A stretch of DNA of 64,000 bases, from positions 30,098,969 to 30,162,968 of the forward strand of contig CM043942.1 in NCBI GenBank assembly GCA_014529385.2, in the 5' to 3' direction. The notes beneath the pieces were generated by a model. That model worked only from the letters and a program-made list of their open reading frames with translations, was not told the origin of the DNA and ran no database searches. The stretch's first letter is position 1. Each line of letters begins with the position of its first letter. Origin of the DNA: Adiantum capillus-veneris (Eukaryota > Streptophyta > Polypodiopsida > Polypodiales > Pteridaceae). Positions 11,943 through 22,840 of this stretch are shown in pieces. The position numbers and the translations under genes were made by a program.

Positions 11943-12468
11943 TGTCACAAAGTGATGACGTGGCGGACAATAGAAACCCTAAAATTCCTGCAAGTCCTAA
12001 TTTCTGCCAAAAACCTAATTTCTGGGAATCGCGGAGGTTGAAAAAAAAAAATAAAAAAAAATATTTTTTGGAAAATAACGAGCGACGCGAATTTTGCTTT
12101 TTTTTATAAAAAAAAAGATAAAAGACTCTCTAAGAGAGAGAGAGAATTGATGCTTTTTTATTTTAAAAGCTTTTGGGGTTGTGCTTTTGGGCATCCCTTG
12201 TACCTTTAAATTAGTGGTGAGGGCCTTACTTCTCAGAGCATCTGGACGTAGAGTCTGAGAGTGAAACCCTAACCGCTCTCTTGTACTTTGATGATTGATT
12301 AATAGAAAAAGAAATACCGAAAGGGGCGCCAGTCTCTGGGGCCAATATCTCTAGGCACGGAACTTCGCCGGGCCAGTTCAAATCTATTGTGATCTGTGAA
12401 TTGTTTTGAAGGGGTTATTTGGTGCTGTCATGGTTGATTCTTGACTTGGAGTGTCCAAGTCTGTTACA
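11943..12468 (+). repeat. Element A, middle LTR (LTR 2)
   Basis: This 526-bp copy begins TGTCACAAAGTGATGACG and ends CTGTTACA. It is preceded by a polypurine tract like a 3' LTR, but followed directly by protease/RT sequence (GGATCCCTTGGTACTAC…), with neither primer site nor gag. Confidence 0.88.
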
Positions 12469-15330
12469 GGATCCCTTGGTACTACAAGAACTACGCCGTG
12501 GTTGACTACCGGGCCGAGAAAACGACTTTGATAAATAAAGGGCTTAGAGATTGTACCTGATGAACTTCAGTTTCTTACTCATTCTTTTGGGAGAGAACTG
12601 AACGCCGGATAAAGGTTGAATATGTTTTGACCTGATTAAAAGAACGCCAAGATTTTTCTCCACTCTCATGCCGATTACTTTTCAGAGGGCCTGAAGATCA
12701 AACCATTGATCTCATACCTGGAAGCATGCCACCGAATTGGCCACCTTATCGTGTGAGCCGAGTACAGAATGAAAAGATTATGAACCCAGTGAAAGACCTC
12801 TTGGAAAAAGAGTCTTGTCCAGCCTAGTACTTCACCGTATTGCTATCCAGTGTTGTTGGTTTTGAAGAAAGACGGATCTTGGAGAATGTGTATCGATTAT
12901 AGCTCTCTCAACAAAATCACCATCAAGAAGAGATTTCCGATTCCTAGGATCGATGATATACTTGACAAGTTACAGGGATTCTCGTGCTTTAGCAGGATTG
13001 ACTTGAAGAGTTGATATCATCAGATTAGGATAGCGCCAGGAAATGTCTACAAGACAGCTTTTCGGACGACTTTTGGGTTATTTGAGTTTTTGGTGATGCC
13101 TTTTGGCATAACCAATGCTCCTGCGACATTTAACCGGATGATGGACAGGATTTCTCGAGAGTACAGGCTATTTGTTGGCACTTTCTTTGACGACATCATT
13201 GTTTTCTCCAAGAATGAGACAGAACACAAAGATCATCTGCTTCAAGCCTTTCAGGCATTACGATATCACACGTTAGTGATTAATGCAAAGAAAAGTGCAT
13301 TTTTTCTACCAGAGATACACTTTTTGGGACACATTGTGTCAGCAGCAGGAGTGCAAATGGACCCGGCCAAGATAGAGACTATCCGTGATTTGCCCGATTT
13401 GAGGAATGTCCACGAAGTTAGAAGCTTCTTGGGACTGTGTTCGTACTACAGGCGGTTCATACGAAAGTCTGCAGAGGTTGCTTCCCCCTTTCATACCTTT
13501 ACACAGAAAGGAGTACCTTTCACGTGGGGACCCACAGAGGTGACTGCCTTTCAGACATTGAAAGAGAAATTGACTACGGGACCTATTTTGACTTGGCCAG
13601 ACTTGCAGAAGTCATTTGAAGTGTATTGTGATGCTTGTGGTCGTAGTCTGGGTGCGGTCTTGATGCAAGAAGGCTATGTCATAGCTTACGAGAGCCGTTT
13701 GTTCTCTAGGCCGGAATGACAGCACAGATTTATGAGAAAGAGCTTTTGGCGGTTATCCATGCTCTTACTCAGTGGCGGCATTACCTACTCGGAGCGGGTG
13801 GCGGCATTACCTACTCGGAGCGGATTTTACTGTCTTTACAGACCATCAGAGTTTGCGCTACTTCTTGTCACAGAAGCAGCTTTCGGAAAAGCAGATGCGG
13901 TGGGCGAACATCTTGTCACAGTTCCACTTCCAGATTGTCCATGTGCAGGGACAGAAGAATGTGGTGGCAGATGCTTTGTCTCGGAAACCGTTGGTTCTGG
14001 CTATTTTCGCGATACATCATAGGATATGGTCGATCAGTATGCCACAAATACAGATTTTGCAGATATTTTTCACACGGATATGGGATGGGGAGACAGTTGT
14101 TGGATACTCCCTTCGGGAAGGATACTTGATGAGAAAGACTATGTTGTGCGTTCCACAGCCGTTGAGGAAAAAGGTTATAACTGAATGCCACTGTCCACCT
14201 TTTATGTGTCACCGTGGCATTGCTACCACCATGAAGGGGATAGAGAGATACTTCTTTTGGCCGAGACTCAAAAAGGATGTGGAAGTGTTGTGCGAGTATG
14301 CTAGAAGGTCAAGTTTGACAAGCATAAGGCTCAGGGATTGTTACACCCTTTACCCATACCCACCCGCCCCTGGGAAAGTATTGAAATGGATTTCATTTTT
14401 GATCTCCCGAGAACATAGAATGATCACGATGATTTTCCGATTACATGGCACGTCTGAGACGATTGTCTCCGATAGAGACCCGAGATTTATGAGTTTGTTT
14501 TGGAAGGCAATTTGGGAGAACATTGACACGCAGTTGGAGTTCTCTTCATCGTTCCACTTGCAGACTGACGGGCAATTTGAGATTGCCAATCCAGTGATTT
14601 TAGATTTATTGAAGTCTTGTATCTCGGATCAGAAGACTCAATGAAAAAAGAACTTGCCTTTGGTGGAATTTGCCTATAATAACACGATACACTCTTCGAC
14701 GGGGAAGACGCCATGTGAGATTGTTGAAAGTGATGCGAAGGTTCCATTCTTCCTGAGCTCGAAGATTAGATATTTGAAGCGGATGAATATTCGCGAGATT
14801 TGGATACGGCTTTTGGCAAGGTTCGCGAGATTTTGTAGGAGTCTCAAGAACGACAAAAAAAGGCAGCGGATCGCCTTCGTCGCGACTTGAAATTGAAGGA
14901 GGATGATTGGGTGCTCTTACGTTTTGAGAAGGCACGCCTACAAAAGAAAAGGGGAAAGGAGAGGCTTTTTCCACAGCTTAGTATGCGATACTACGGACCT
15001 TTCCAGATCACTGACAAGATAAATGATGTCTCCTTCCGATTGAAACTGCCAGATGCTTGGAGGATTCACAATGCATTGCATGTGAGTCTCTTGAAACCTG
15101 TTAAGGGTGATGTGTCTGATGATGGGGAGCCTGATGAGCAACCCGAAGTGGAAGAGATCCTTGTTCTTGAACAGATTTTGACACATAACGATACGAAGAA
15201 AAGTAAAGTCCGAAGGCGGTTCTTGGTTAAGTTCAAGAACTTTTCTGCATTTGATGCGAAGTGGATGGAGGAGGAGGACCTAGCAGATACTCCTCGGATT
15301 GTGAAACTTTACCTCGATGTTTTGGTTTAG
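12469..15330 (+). pseudogene. Element A pol, second copy, starting inside protease
   Basis: The copy begins abruptly at the protease motif that in copy 1 lies near 8740. RT and RNase H are better preserved (13090-13713: MPFGITNAPATFNRMMDR, TFFDDIIVFSK, CDACGRSLGAVLM). One base lost at about 13714 shifts the frame, and a duplication of about 27 bp (GCGGCATTACCTACTCGGAG twice) lies at 13774-13826. The integrase zinc region is present (about 14190-14320), but the catalytic core carries the same deletion as copy 1. The final 147 codons (14887-15330) are open and hold the integrase tail (FEKARLQKKRGKERLFPQLS) and the chromodomain-like end (RRRFLVKFKNFSAFDAKWME). Confidence 0.85.
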
Positions 15331-15916
15331 CATAGTCTACTCCAAACGGAACCCAGAAATTCAGCTTGGTCGAAGATCTGGTGTAGTGGGATGCACGAGG
15401 GGGAGTTACTCCGCTCCTTTGTCAACAGAGGCCTTGATTTTGATACTAAAGTCACTAATGTCTCTTTGAGCTTCAGGGATACTGAGAGCTGATTGTATTC
15501 TGTTGGATGACTTTATGAAATGGAATTCCTGATAATGATGTTGCTTTGTTCTTGACTTCTATTGAGTGCAAGAACTGATAGTCGAAATGATTGCAGCATT
15601 TTGGTCTGATTGATCTCGAATAGACATGGTTGCAATAGGGGTTAGTCAATCGGACATTGATGAGGTCCCGATTGGACCTAGATGTGATTGCTAGCTACAT
15701 TGCCGATAAATCATGGTCTAAGATCTGAATGAATGTTGAATGTCATGTGATGTCCTGTGATGTCGTGTGATGTGACTGTCGATTTTGTATAGGTGCTAGA
15801 TGTGTGTTCCTAGTACGTAGGTACTAACTGTCGGTGTCTGCTAAGACGGTTTATGGCTTTTGTCGGTTTTGTAGGTGTAATCGCGGTCGATTACACCTGC
15901 TTTCAAGAGGGAGGTA

Positions 15917-16406
15917 TGTCACAAAGTGATGACGTGGCGGACAACAAAAACCCTAATTTCCGGAAATCGCGGAGGCTATATTTTTTTTTTGGAAAATGAT
16001 GAGCGACGCAAATTTTGCTTTTTTTTTTCTACAATATGACAAAGAGAGAGAATGCTTTTGCTTTCAAGTTTTGATTCTCTGTGAGAGAGAGAGAGCAATT
16101 GCTTTTGATTTGAAGCTTTTGGGGCTCTGCTTTTGGGCATCCCTTGTAACCTTTAAATTAGTGGTGAGGGCTTCACCTCTCAGAGCATCTGGACGCAGAG
16201 TCTGACAGTGAAACCGTAGCCACTCTCATGTACTTTGATTTGATTAATATAAAAAGAAATACCGAAAGGGGCGCCAGTCTTTGGGGCCCATATCTCTAGG
16301 CACGGAACTCAGCCGGGCCAGTGTATATCTATTGTGACTTGTTTTGAAGTGGTTAATTGGTGCTGTCGCGGTTGATTCTTGACTTGGAGTTTCCAAGTCT
16401 GTTACA
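15917..16406 (+). repeat. Element A, LTR 3 (3' LTR)
   Basis: This 490-bp LTR is preceded by a purine tract (CAAGAGGGAGG) and followed by the target duplication GAATT at 16407-16411. The shared LTR motif is at 16251-16290. Confidence 0.88.
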
Positions 16407-16749
16407 GAATTGGTTTCGCGCAAGTTTTGGGGCTGTTTTGTTGTCGAAATTCGGCCAAAGCAGGTGGTATCCAGCTTGATACAGATAAAGGATTCCCAGG
16501 ACTCTTCTTTGTAATTTACTCTCTCAAATATAAAGAAATACCGAAAGGGGCGTCAATTTTGGGGCCTACAGGTTGTTGGCGTCTGCTTAGAGCATTCTAG
16601 CTTCCGAGCCGTGTGCATAAGTGTTAATTCCCGTCGCAGGTTCCTTGCCTTTGCAAAGTGCTCTGTGTGTGTGTGTGTGTCTAAAGTAAAGTAAAGAATT
16701 TTGAGTGAAAGCCAACGCCTATCGCCCCTCATGGGCCGATTTGAGACAC

Positions 16750-18077
16750 TTTTTGCATCTATGTGATTGTTATCATGTTTTGAAGTAGACGCTCTCTCAA
16801 CATGGAATCAAATGCTGTTGGACGGGGAATATACCCTTCAAGATTACGATCAGATGTTCTGGTTTACTCATGCGTAGCTTCTTCTTGATTAATTACTCTG
16901 GAAGAGCAGTTGGAAAAATATTGTGGTGGGTGGCCTAAGGAGCTCAGAGGTTATTGTTGCTTATTGCAAAAGGCTACAAGCATTCAACAGCCGATGGCCC
17001 ATGCGTAGGACGTGTACAATGTGCTTGGATAAAAGCTTATTTTTTAAAGAAATGAAGGAGTGCCTTCGACAAGAAAAAATCCTCGCGAACACCTTTCTAT
17101 AGATTGCTAAGCTCAAGGGCTAGTCAATCCTGTTGTAATTGCATTGGCAATTCAAAGTTAATGAAAGATACATCAAGAATTGAGTTAGATTTTTCCGACA
17201 AAGAAGTCTCTGTTGATGAAAGCAACAATTGGACAAAATTTAAGGTTTCTCAATTTCCTTTGAAAAGGAAGTATAAAGATAGATTTTAATTATTGGTCTT
17301 TGAATACCTAGTGTTGCTACACTTTGAAGTATCTGCAAGAGCGAGAAGGGTAGATCCTTTTGAATTAGTTGGAGGTGGGCTAGGTGTGACTTGGTGATGT
17401 CGAATAATTTGGATGAAGTGGAAGGGGAATTGGTAGGTAACCCTGAGGTTGGGATCTATTCCTTGAGACCTTTGAGCATACCTTGATTATTCAATATGTT
17501 GTTTTTGTGGAAGATGCAGCCCTCTTCGTCACAAAATCTTGTTTGGGTTACCTTGTTCATACATACGTCTAGAGCAGCCAATATCTGATTCCAGCCAAAA
17601 GGTTTAAACGATTCCTTAGAAATGGTTCCTTGATATAATGCTTATTCTGTACTGGCTCTCTAGGATACAATCTTCTCTCGCTAAACTCGACACTCGAAAG
17701 CTCCACCCATCCAAAGATGTGCTTTAAGTCTGTAGCCATGTAGGTATCTCTTGCTTGTCGATTGTTGTTTGGTCAAGTTCCTCTACACGAGTTTTACTAA
17801 CATCTCTGTAGCTATGTTCTTTACACTAATCCTCGTCGTAATCTCTTTGTGTTTTAAGTAGATGTGGTCATAGCCCCAATCTTGCACCATTTTGAGTTGA
17901 CACATAAATGGTCTCCTCAAAATGACATCAAAGTTGTTGCTCTTGCCAAAATCCACTATTGTGAAGGTATGTTCATACTCTATTCCACAAAAGATTACTT
18001 TAATTCAACAACTAGTTGTAATATATCGATAGCTTCAGCCAGACAAAGAAGAAAAGTATCACAAATTGGATGTGACC
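16750..18077. other. Intron stretch between B1 and C, with a decayed protease remnant
   Basis: No intact gene is seen. On the minus strand about 17700-17990 reads in pieces like the aspartic protease end of Ty3/gypsy elements (NNFDVILRRPFMCQLKMVQDWGY), where RRPFM corresponds to the usual GRPFM. It is an old element fragment; its other parts are not visible. Confidence 0.45.
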
Positions 18078-18908
18078 TATAACCAGCCTCTACAGAGTAG
18101 AGGGCGGTACTAACTCAATTACCTGTTAACTTTCCACATAGCAATGTGAAGAAAAGAGAACATAGTTGCGTCCAGAGTCTAGAATGTAACTTCGCACACG
18201 AGACCGACATCTTGTAGGCCCCAAAGACCGACGCCCCTTTCGGTATTTCTTTATTCAACTAAAAGTTGATGATCCGAACACTTAGACCAAACTCTCACAA
18301 AGCTGTCCAAACCTGGGGAGGGCTGAACACGCAGGTTTCCGATGCGATTTTTGGAGCATATTGGCACCAGAACCCATGTAGGTCAAAAGTACCTGTCTAG
18401 GACGGATTCCCTCTCAATTTAGAAGCTTTCTAGTGAGCTATAATAGAATTTTAGGGTGCTGTAATTCTTTTTTTTTTCGCTGTCGGGTGCCTAAAACCTT
18501 GTATACGCATCCCAAGGCTCTCAGAGAGTCCCCCCTAGTGTTCCCTTGCAGTTTAGGTGTGAAACCCTAGACCAAGTTGCTCTCCTTCTGCCAAGTGTCC
18601 AGTTTGCTTCTTTTCTGAGGCAATCCCCTAGTTCTCACTCACTTATAAAGTTGTGACTTGTCGAGTGCCCACACTGGCGTCCATATTCATCAGAATTCAG
18701 TGCTAACTGGCCCGACCAGTCTCAGAGTCACAGACCTAGACTCTCGATGTGAGAAACCTGTTCATCCGCAGTTGTTTTCACACTGGCCATGCAATGTCTA
18801 CTTGCACCTTTTCAAGGGTTCTGTGGAAAACCAGTAAAATAAAAATAAATTAAAATACGTAGTACATATGTAGAGAACGCAACAGGAAAAATACACCTCT
18901 TGGTGACA
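18078..18908 (-). repeat. Element C, 3' LTR
   Basis: Similar over its length to 32215-33985 but about 450 bp shorter in the middle. On the minus strand it begins TGTCACCAAGAGGTGTA at 18908 and is preceded by the purine tract CAAGGGTGGGGTG (18909-18921). The shared motif is at 18216-18250. Confidence 0.8.
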
Positions 18909-19079
18909 CACCCCACCCTTGAAATACTTCAAGCGACCTTGCTTGCATGCCAATATACATGTTGATATCTCCTGATATCACATATATTCTATGATGGGAA
19001 TCCAAGATATACATGCTTCTGGAAATGTAGCGTTGGACGACTAAAGTATCTCACCAACCTGGCTACCACACATATATCA

Positions 19080-20815
19080 AGCATAGAAGTCTTCTAGTGC
19101 TAGGAGTTGATTTTGTTGTCCAAATAGATCATCAAACCTTGCAATACCTTCTCACTCAAACGAAGTTGTCTGAAAGACATATGCGATGGGCAAACATCTT
19201 GTCAATGTTCCGTTTCTAGATTGTGCATGTGTAAGGGAAAAAGAACGTGGTGGCTGATGCGTTGTCACAAAAGGCTCAAATTTCAACAGTGTCAATTCCG
19301 TACCATTGTGAACTAGACAAAATGAAGACACAATATGCTGAAGATTCAGATTTTGCAAGGATCTATGATCAGCTTGTTGATGGGCACCATCATGAGCACT
19401 ATATGCTTAAGAAGACTTTCTCATGATGCATGGAAAGTTATGCGTTACTAAACAGTTACTGCCAAAGGTTTTGATGGAAAGTCATGCTCCACCTTATGCT
19501 CGGCATCGTGGAATTGATGTGACAGTGAAAGGAGTTGAGGCATTCTTCTATTGGTCAGCTTTGCGTCAAGATGTTGACACATTTGTGAGATCATGCTTAG
19601 TGTGCTAAAAGTCAAATTTGATAGGCAAAAGCAACCGAGATTGTTGCAGCCATTGTCGATCCCTGATAGGCCATGGGAAAGCATAGGGATGGATGTTATC
19701 TTTGATCTTCCAAGAACGCAAACAAGCAATGATGGGATTTGGACTATCATTTGTAGGTTCAGTAAGCAAGCCCATTTCATTCTTGCTAGGAAGAAGATTA
19801 AGCCAGGACACATGGTCAAGATATTCATGAGCAATATCTTAAGTATCACGAGATGCCTTAGTCAATTGTCAGTGATGATAGGGATCCACGTATGATAGTC
19901 TTTTCTGGAAGGCATTGTTTGAGAACATGGGCACTACGCTAAAGTTCTCATCTTTGTTTCATCCACAAACCGATAGACAATCAGAAGAGGCAAATTCTAC
20001 TGTCCTGGATCTGCTCAAATGTTATGTGTCAGAGCACAAAGCAACTTGGGAACACTATCTTCCACTGGTTGAATATGCTTACAATAACACTGTAAAGAAG
20101 GAGGGAAGAAAGTTTCACTGATTTTGTAGACTAAGGATAAGATATTTGAGGCAGACAAATATGTGCAAGATGGATGAAACATACAGGAAGATAAAGATTG
20201 CTCTTGAGAAGACTCGTGCTAAGCAAAAGAAAGCTGTTGATTGTCACCGTTGTGAACTTGTATTTTCACTTGGTGATTCGTACTTTTGTGCTTTGAAAAG
20301 GCAAGGTTAAGGAAAAGGAAAGGCAAGGAACGTTTGTTTCCTAAGCTCATCATGCAATATTATGGTCCTTTTCAGATTTAAGAAAAGATCAACGATGTAG
20401 CTTACAGGTTGAAGCTATCAAATATGTAATTCTTTTCATGTCAGCCTTTTAAGGCCCTTTGTTGGCGATGTGCCAGAGAATATGCTTGATGAGGAGTAGC
20501 CCGAAGTGGAAGAATTGGATGAGATTCTTGTTCGTGAACAAATATTGGCACATAAAGAGAGGAAGGTTAGAGGAAAGGTTGCAAGATGCTATTTGGTGAA
20601 GTTCAAGAACCATCCATCGTTGGATGCCAAATGGAGGAAGAGTCTGAATTGGTTGATTCACCTCAGCTATTGCAACTGTATCTTGAAGCCTTTCAGATGA
20701 AACCCACAGTGACTTGATATAGCCCTTTGGAGCAAGGTAAGAGCATGGTTCATGATGCTCAAAGGAGTAGTTAAGCAATTGTATCTACTCTTTCTATGCA
20801 AAATTTGGCTAGAGA
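19080..20815 (+). pseudogene. Element C RNase H end, integrase and chromodomain, inverted
   Basis: Plus-strand frames give LLVLGVDFVVQIDHQTLQYL and KKNVVADALSQKA (RNase H). Integrase follows with ARHRGIDVTVKG, RSCLVC, and FDLPRTQTSNDGIWTIICRFS with SVMIGIHV in place of SDRDPRF. A tail near 20506-20640 (KVARCYLVKFKNHPSLDAKW) is chromodomain-like. Several stops break it. Unlike element A, it keeps the region between the first catalytic Asp block and the third. RNase H starts here exactly where the minus-strand RNase H stops (…AVIHAL), which marks an inversion. Confidence 0.8.
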
Positions 20816-21701
20816 AGTTTGTAGTGAGAGCATGAATTACTGCCAGCAATTCTTTCTCATAAACTTGCAAGTTCCTTTCGGTCGTCAAAAGAATTCTGCT
20901 CTCATATGCGACTACTCGGCCATTCTGCATTAGAACTGCTCCAAGGCTGTGGCTACATGCATCACATTGAACCACAAAAGGTTTTGAAAGTTCTAGCAAA
21001 ATGATTACCGGATATGAAGTTAGCTTCTCTTTCAAGTGTTTGAAGGCTAAAATTTCCTTGGTTGTCCACTTGAAAGTAATCCTTTCCCTTGCAATGCATG
21101 GAGTGGAGAAGCAATCTTAGCAAAATTTCGGATGAACCTCCTATTCTAGGAACATAAGCCTAGAAGGCTTTGAATGTCATGTACTGACTTCAAGTCAGGC
21201 CATGACCTAATTGTTTCCACTTTGGCGAGATCCATGCGTACCCCATCCTTTGAAATAATATGCCCAAGGAAGTGAATCTCTGCCAAAAAGAATTCACTCT
21301 TTTTTTGCATTAATGAGTAGCCCGTTCCTGCGTAGCTCATTGAAAACCGCAGCCAAGTGATCCCTATGCTCCTCTTTGGATTTTGAGTAGACAATCATGT
21401 CATCAAAGAAGGTACCCACGAAGTTTCTATGTGGTCTAAAAATTCTGTCCATCATTCTATTAAACGTGGTAGGAGCATTTGTGAGACCAAATGGCATGAC
21501 AAGAAACTCATAGAGACCAAATGTTGTCCTGAACGCAGTCTTATGGACATCTTCTTGCCTAATGCATATCTGGTGGTACCCACTCTTTGGGTCTATCCTT
21601 GTAAACAATGACGCTCCCTCAAGTTGATCAAGAATGTCATCTATCCTGAGTATGGGGAAGCTGTTCTTGATGGTATTTTTATTAAAGGCGCGATAGTCAA
21701 T
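20816..21701 (-). pseudogene. Element C reverse transcriptase and RNase H start
   Basis: From 21701 down the minus strand encodes DYRAFNKNTIKNSFPILRID, MPFGLTNAPTTFNRMMDR, the catalytic TFFDDMIVYSK and LGHIISKDGVRMDLAK. It continues into RNase H (CDACSHSLGAVLMQNGRVVA) and ends at AVIHAL near 20820. The frame is broken between 21146 and 21035. The upstream RT codons (…KDGSWRMCI) sit at 27795-27872, on the far side of element D. Confidence 0.85.
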
Positions 21702-22840
21702 TGTTAGGTGCAACGGAATGATTGTTTGCGCTTTGCTCAAGATGAGTGCTCCGAACTGTGCTCAAGGTTCCTTTTAGTTCTTATGGAAGGGAGAGCCTTC
21801 CGTTCTTAGTGGAAAGTGCTATGATCACGAACAAAGTGAACGGACAATGTGCGTGCAAGTGTATGAGACTGAGAGATAGAGAGAGAAGAGAGATACGACA
21901 CCAGAGACGTTGTAAAACCCTCCTCTGAAGGCCCCACTCTCGTCGGCGAGAGTGGTCTACTTATGATTGCACAAAGTGGTACAATGACGATGCAATGGAC
22001 TGATGTAATCTGGGACTATGCCGATGACAATGATGATGATGACGACGACGAGTTTAGGGCTGAAATCTGTGGTCTTCTATCTGCTGAATTTCGGGACTGT
22101 TTCGGTGGCTGAAAATGACAGTTTTGGCTGCGTTTTTATGGCTGAAAATGGAGGTTCTTCTGCAACCAATGGGGCTGAATCTGCTACCTCCTATGCATGC
22201 TGAAACCGTTGAGTCTTTTGCTGTAAGTTGGGCTGAAAACCAAAAACGTTGGCCTGCTGTCCTAGCGTTAGTAAATTGCTGACCTCTTGCTGTCGATTGG
22301 CTGGAAACAGGAAACGCTAGGGCTGTCCTGTATTTGCTGATGAAAACGCTGGAGTTCTGGACTGTGGCGATATTTGCAAAGCTGAAAACGCCCAAGGTTG
22401 AGCGAGGTGCTGATGGAGATGAAAAACACTAGGGGTACTGCTGTGGTTCTGCTGAGAAGGTGTCTGTTGAGCATGTGCTCCTGCTGCCTCTTCTGCCAGA
22501 AAGTGCTAACTTGGATTTGCTTATATATTAACTTAGCAAAATTGCCCTACCTACTTTTGTTGGGAAGTCACTTAAAAATAACAAGTGAAAATACCAAAAA
22601 TAGAGAAAATAGACTAAATGCACTAGAAAATTTCCCTAATTGAATTTGATGGATTCTGATGATCATGTTGTGTGCACCCAGAGGATATGCATCTACACTC
22701 AGTGACTGGGCATGCACGGTCTACGAATAGACTCACAAAAGTGCCAGATCATTGCTAATCTAGACTTGATTGGACTGATTGAACCCTGATTATGTTGTAG
22801 CTTGTCCACGGACACATAGGGTTGGATGTGTCACGTGACA
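21702..22840 (-). repeat. Element D, 3' LTR
   Basis: 1139 bp. On the minus strand it starts TGTCACGTGACACATC and ends TGCACCTAACA. It lacks the TRIM-like insertion present in the partner LTR, so it shows the empty site (GGATTTGCTTATATATT). Confidence 0.88.

Larger units (their letters stand above)
4429..16406 (+). mobile_element. Ty3/gypsy retrotransposon A with three LTRs
   Basis: Layout: LTR 4429-4946, internal region with gag and pol, LTR 11943-12468, a second and shorter internal region starting in the middle of pol, LTR 15917-16406. The whole block is flanked by GAATT (4424-4428 and 16407-16411), so it behaves as one insertion into LTR B1. The order protease, RT, RNase H, integrase, C-terminal chromodomain-like segment is that of a Ty3/gypsy chromovirus. 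Both internal copies are full of stops and share a deletion inside integrase, so the element is inactive. Confidence 0.9.
2950..16744 (+). mobile_element. Solo LTR, family B copy 1 (B1), split by element A
   Basis: The sequence starts TGTCACGAGGACGTGGC and ends GCCGATTTGA, which corresponds to GCCGGTTTCA in the other B copies. It is flanked by the direct repeat GACAC (2945-2949 and 16745-16749). Without the inserted element A it measures about 1.8 kb. No internal domain is attached on either side, so it is a solo LTR. Other family B copies lie at 27873-29364 (minus) and 45188-46389. Element A is inserted in the 3' third. Confidence 0.85.

Noticed and set aside
22018-22474. Small frames in both directions in the D LTR (also 26316-26775)
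   Set aside because: They repeat in both LTRs of D only because LTRs are copies; composition is LTR-like and no motif is present.
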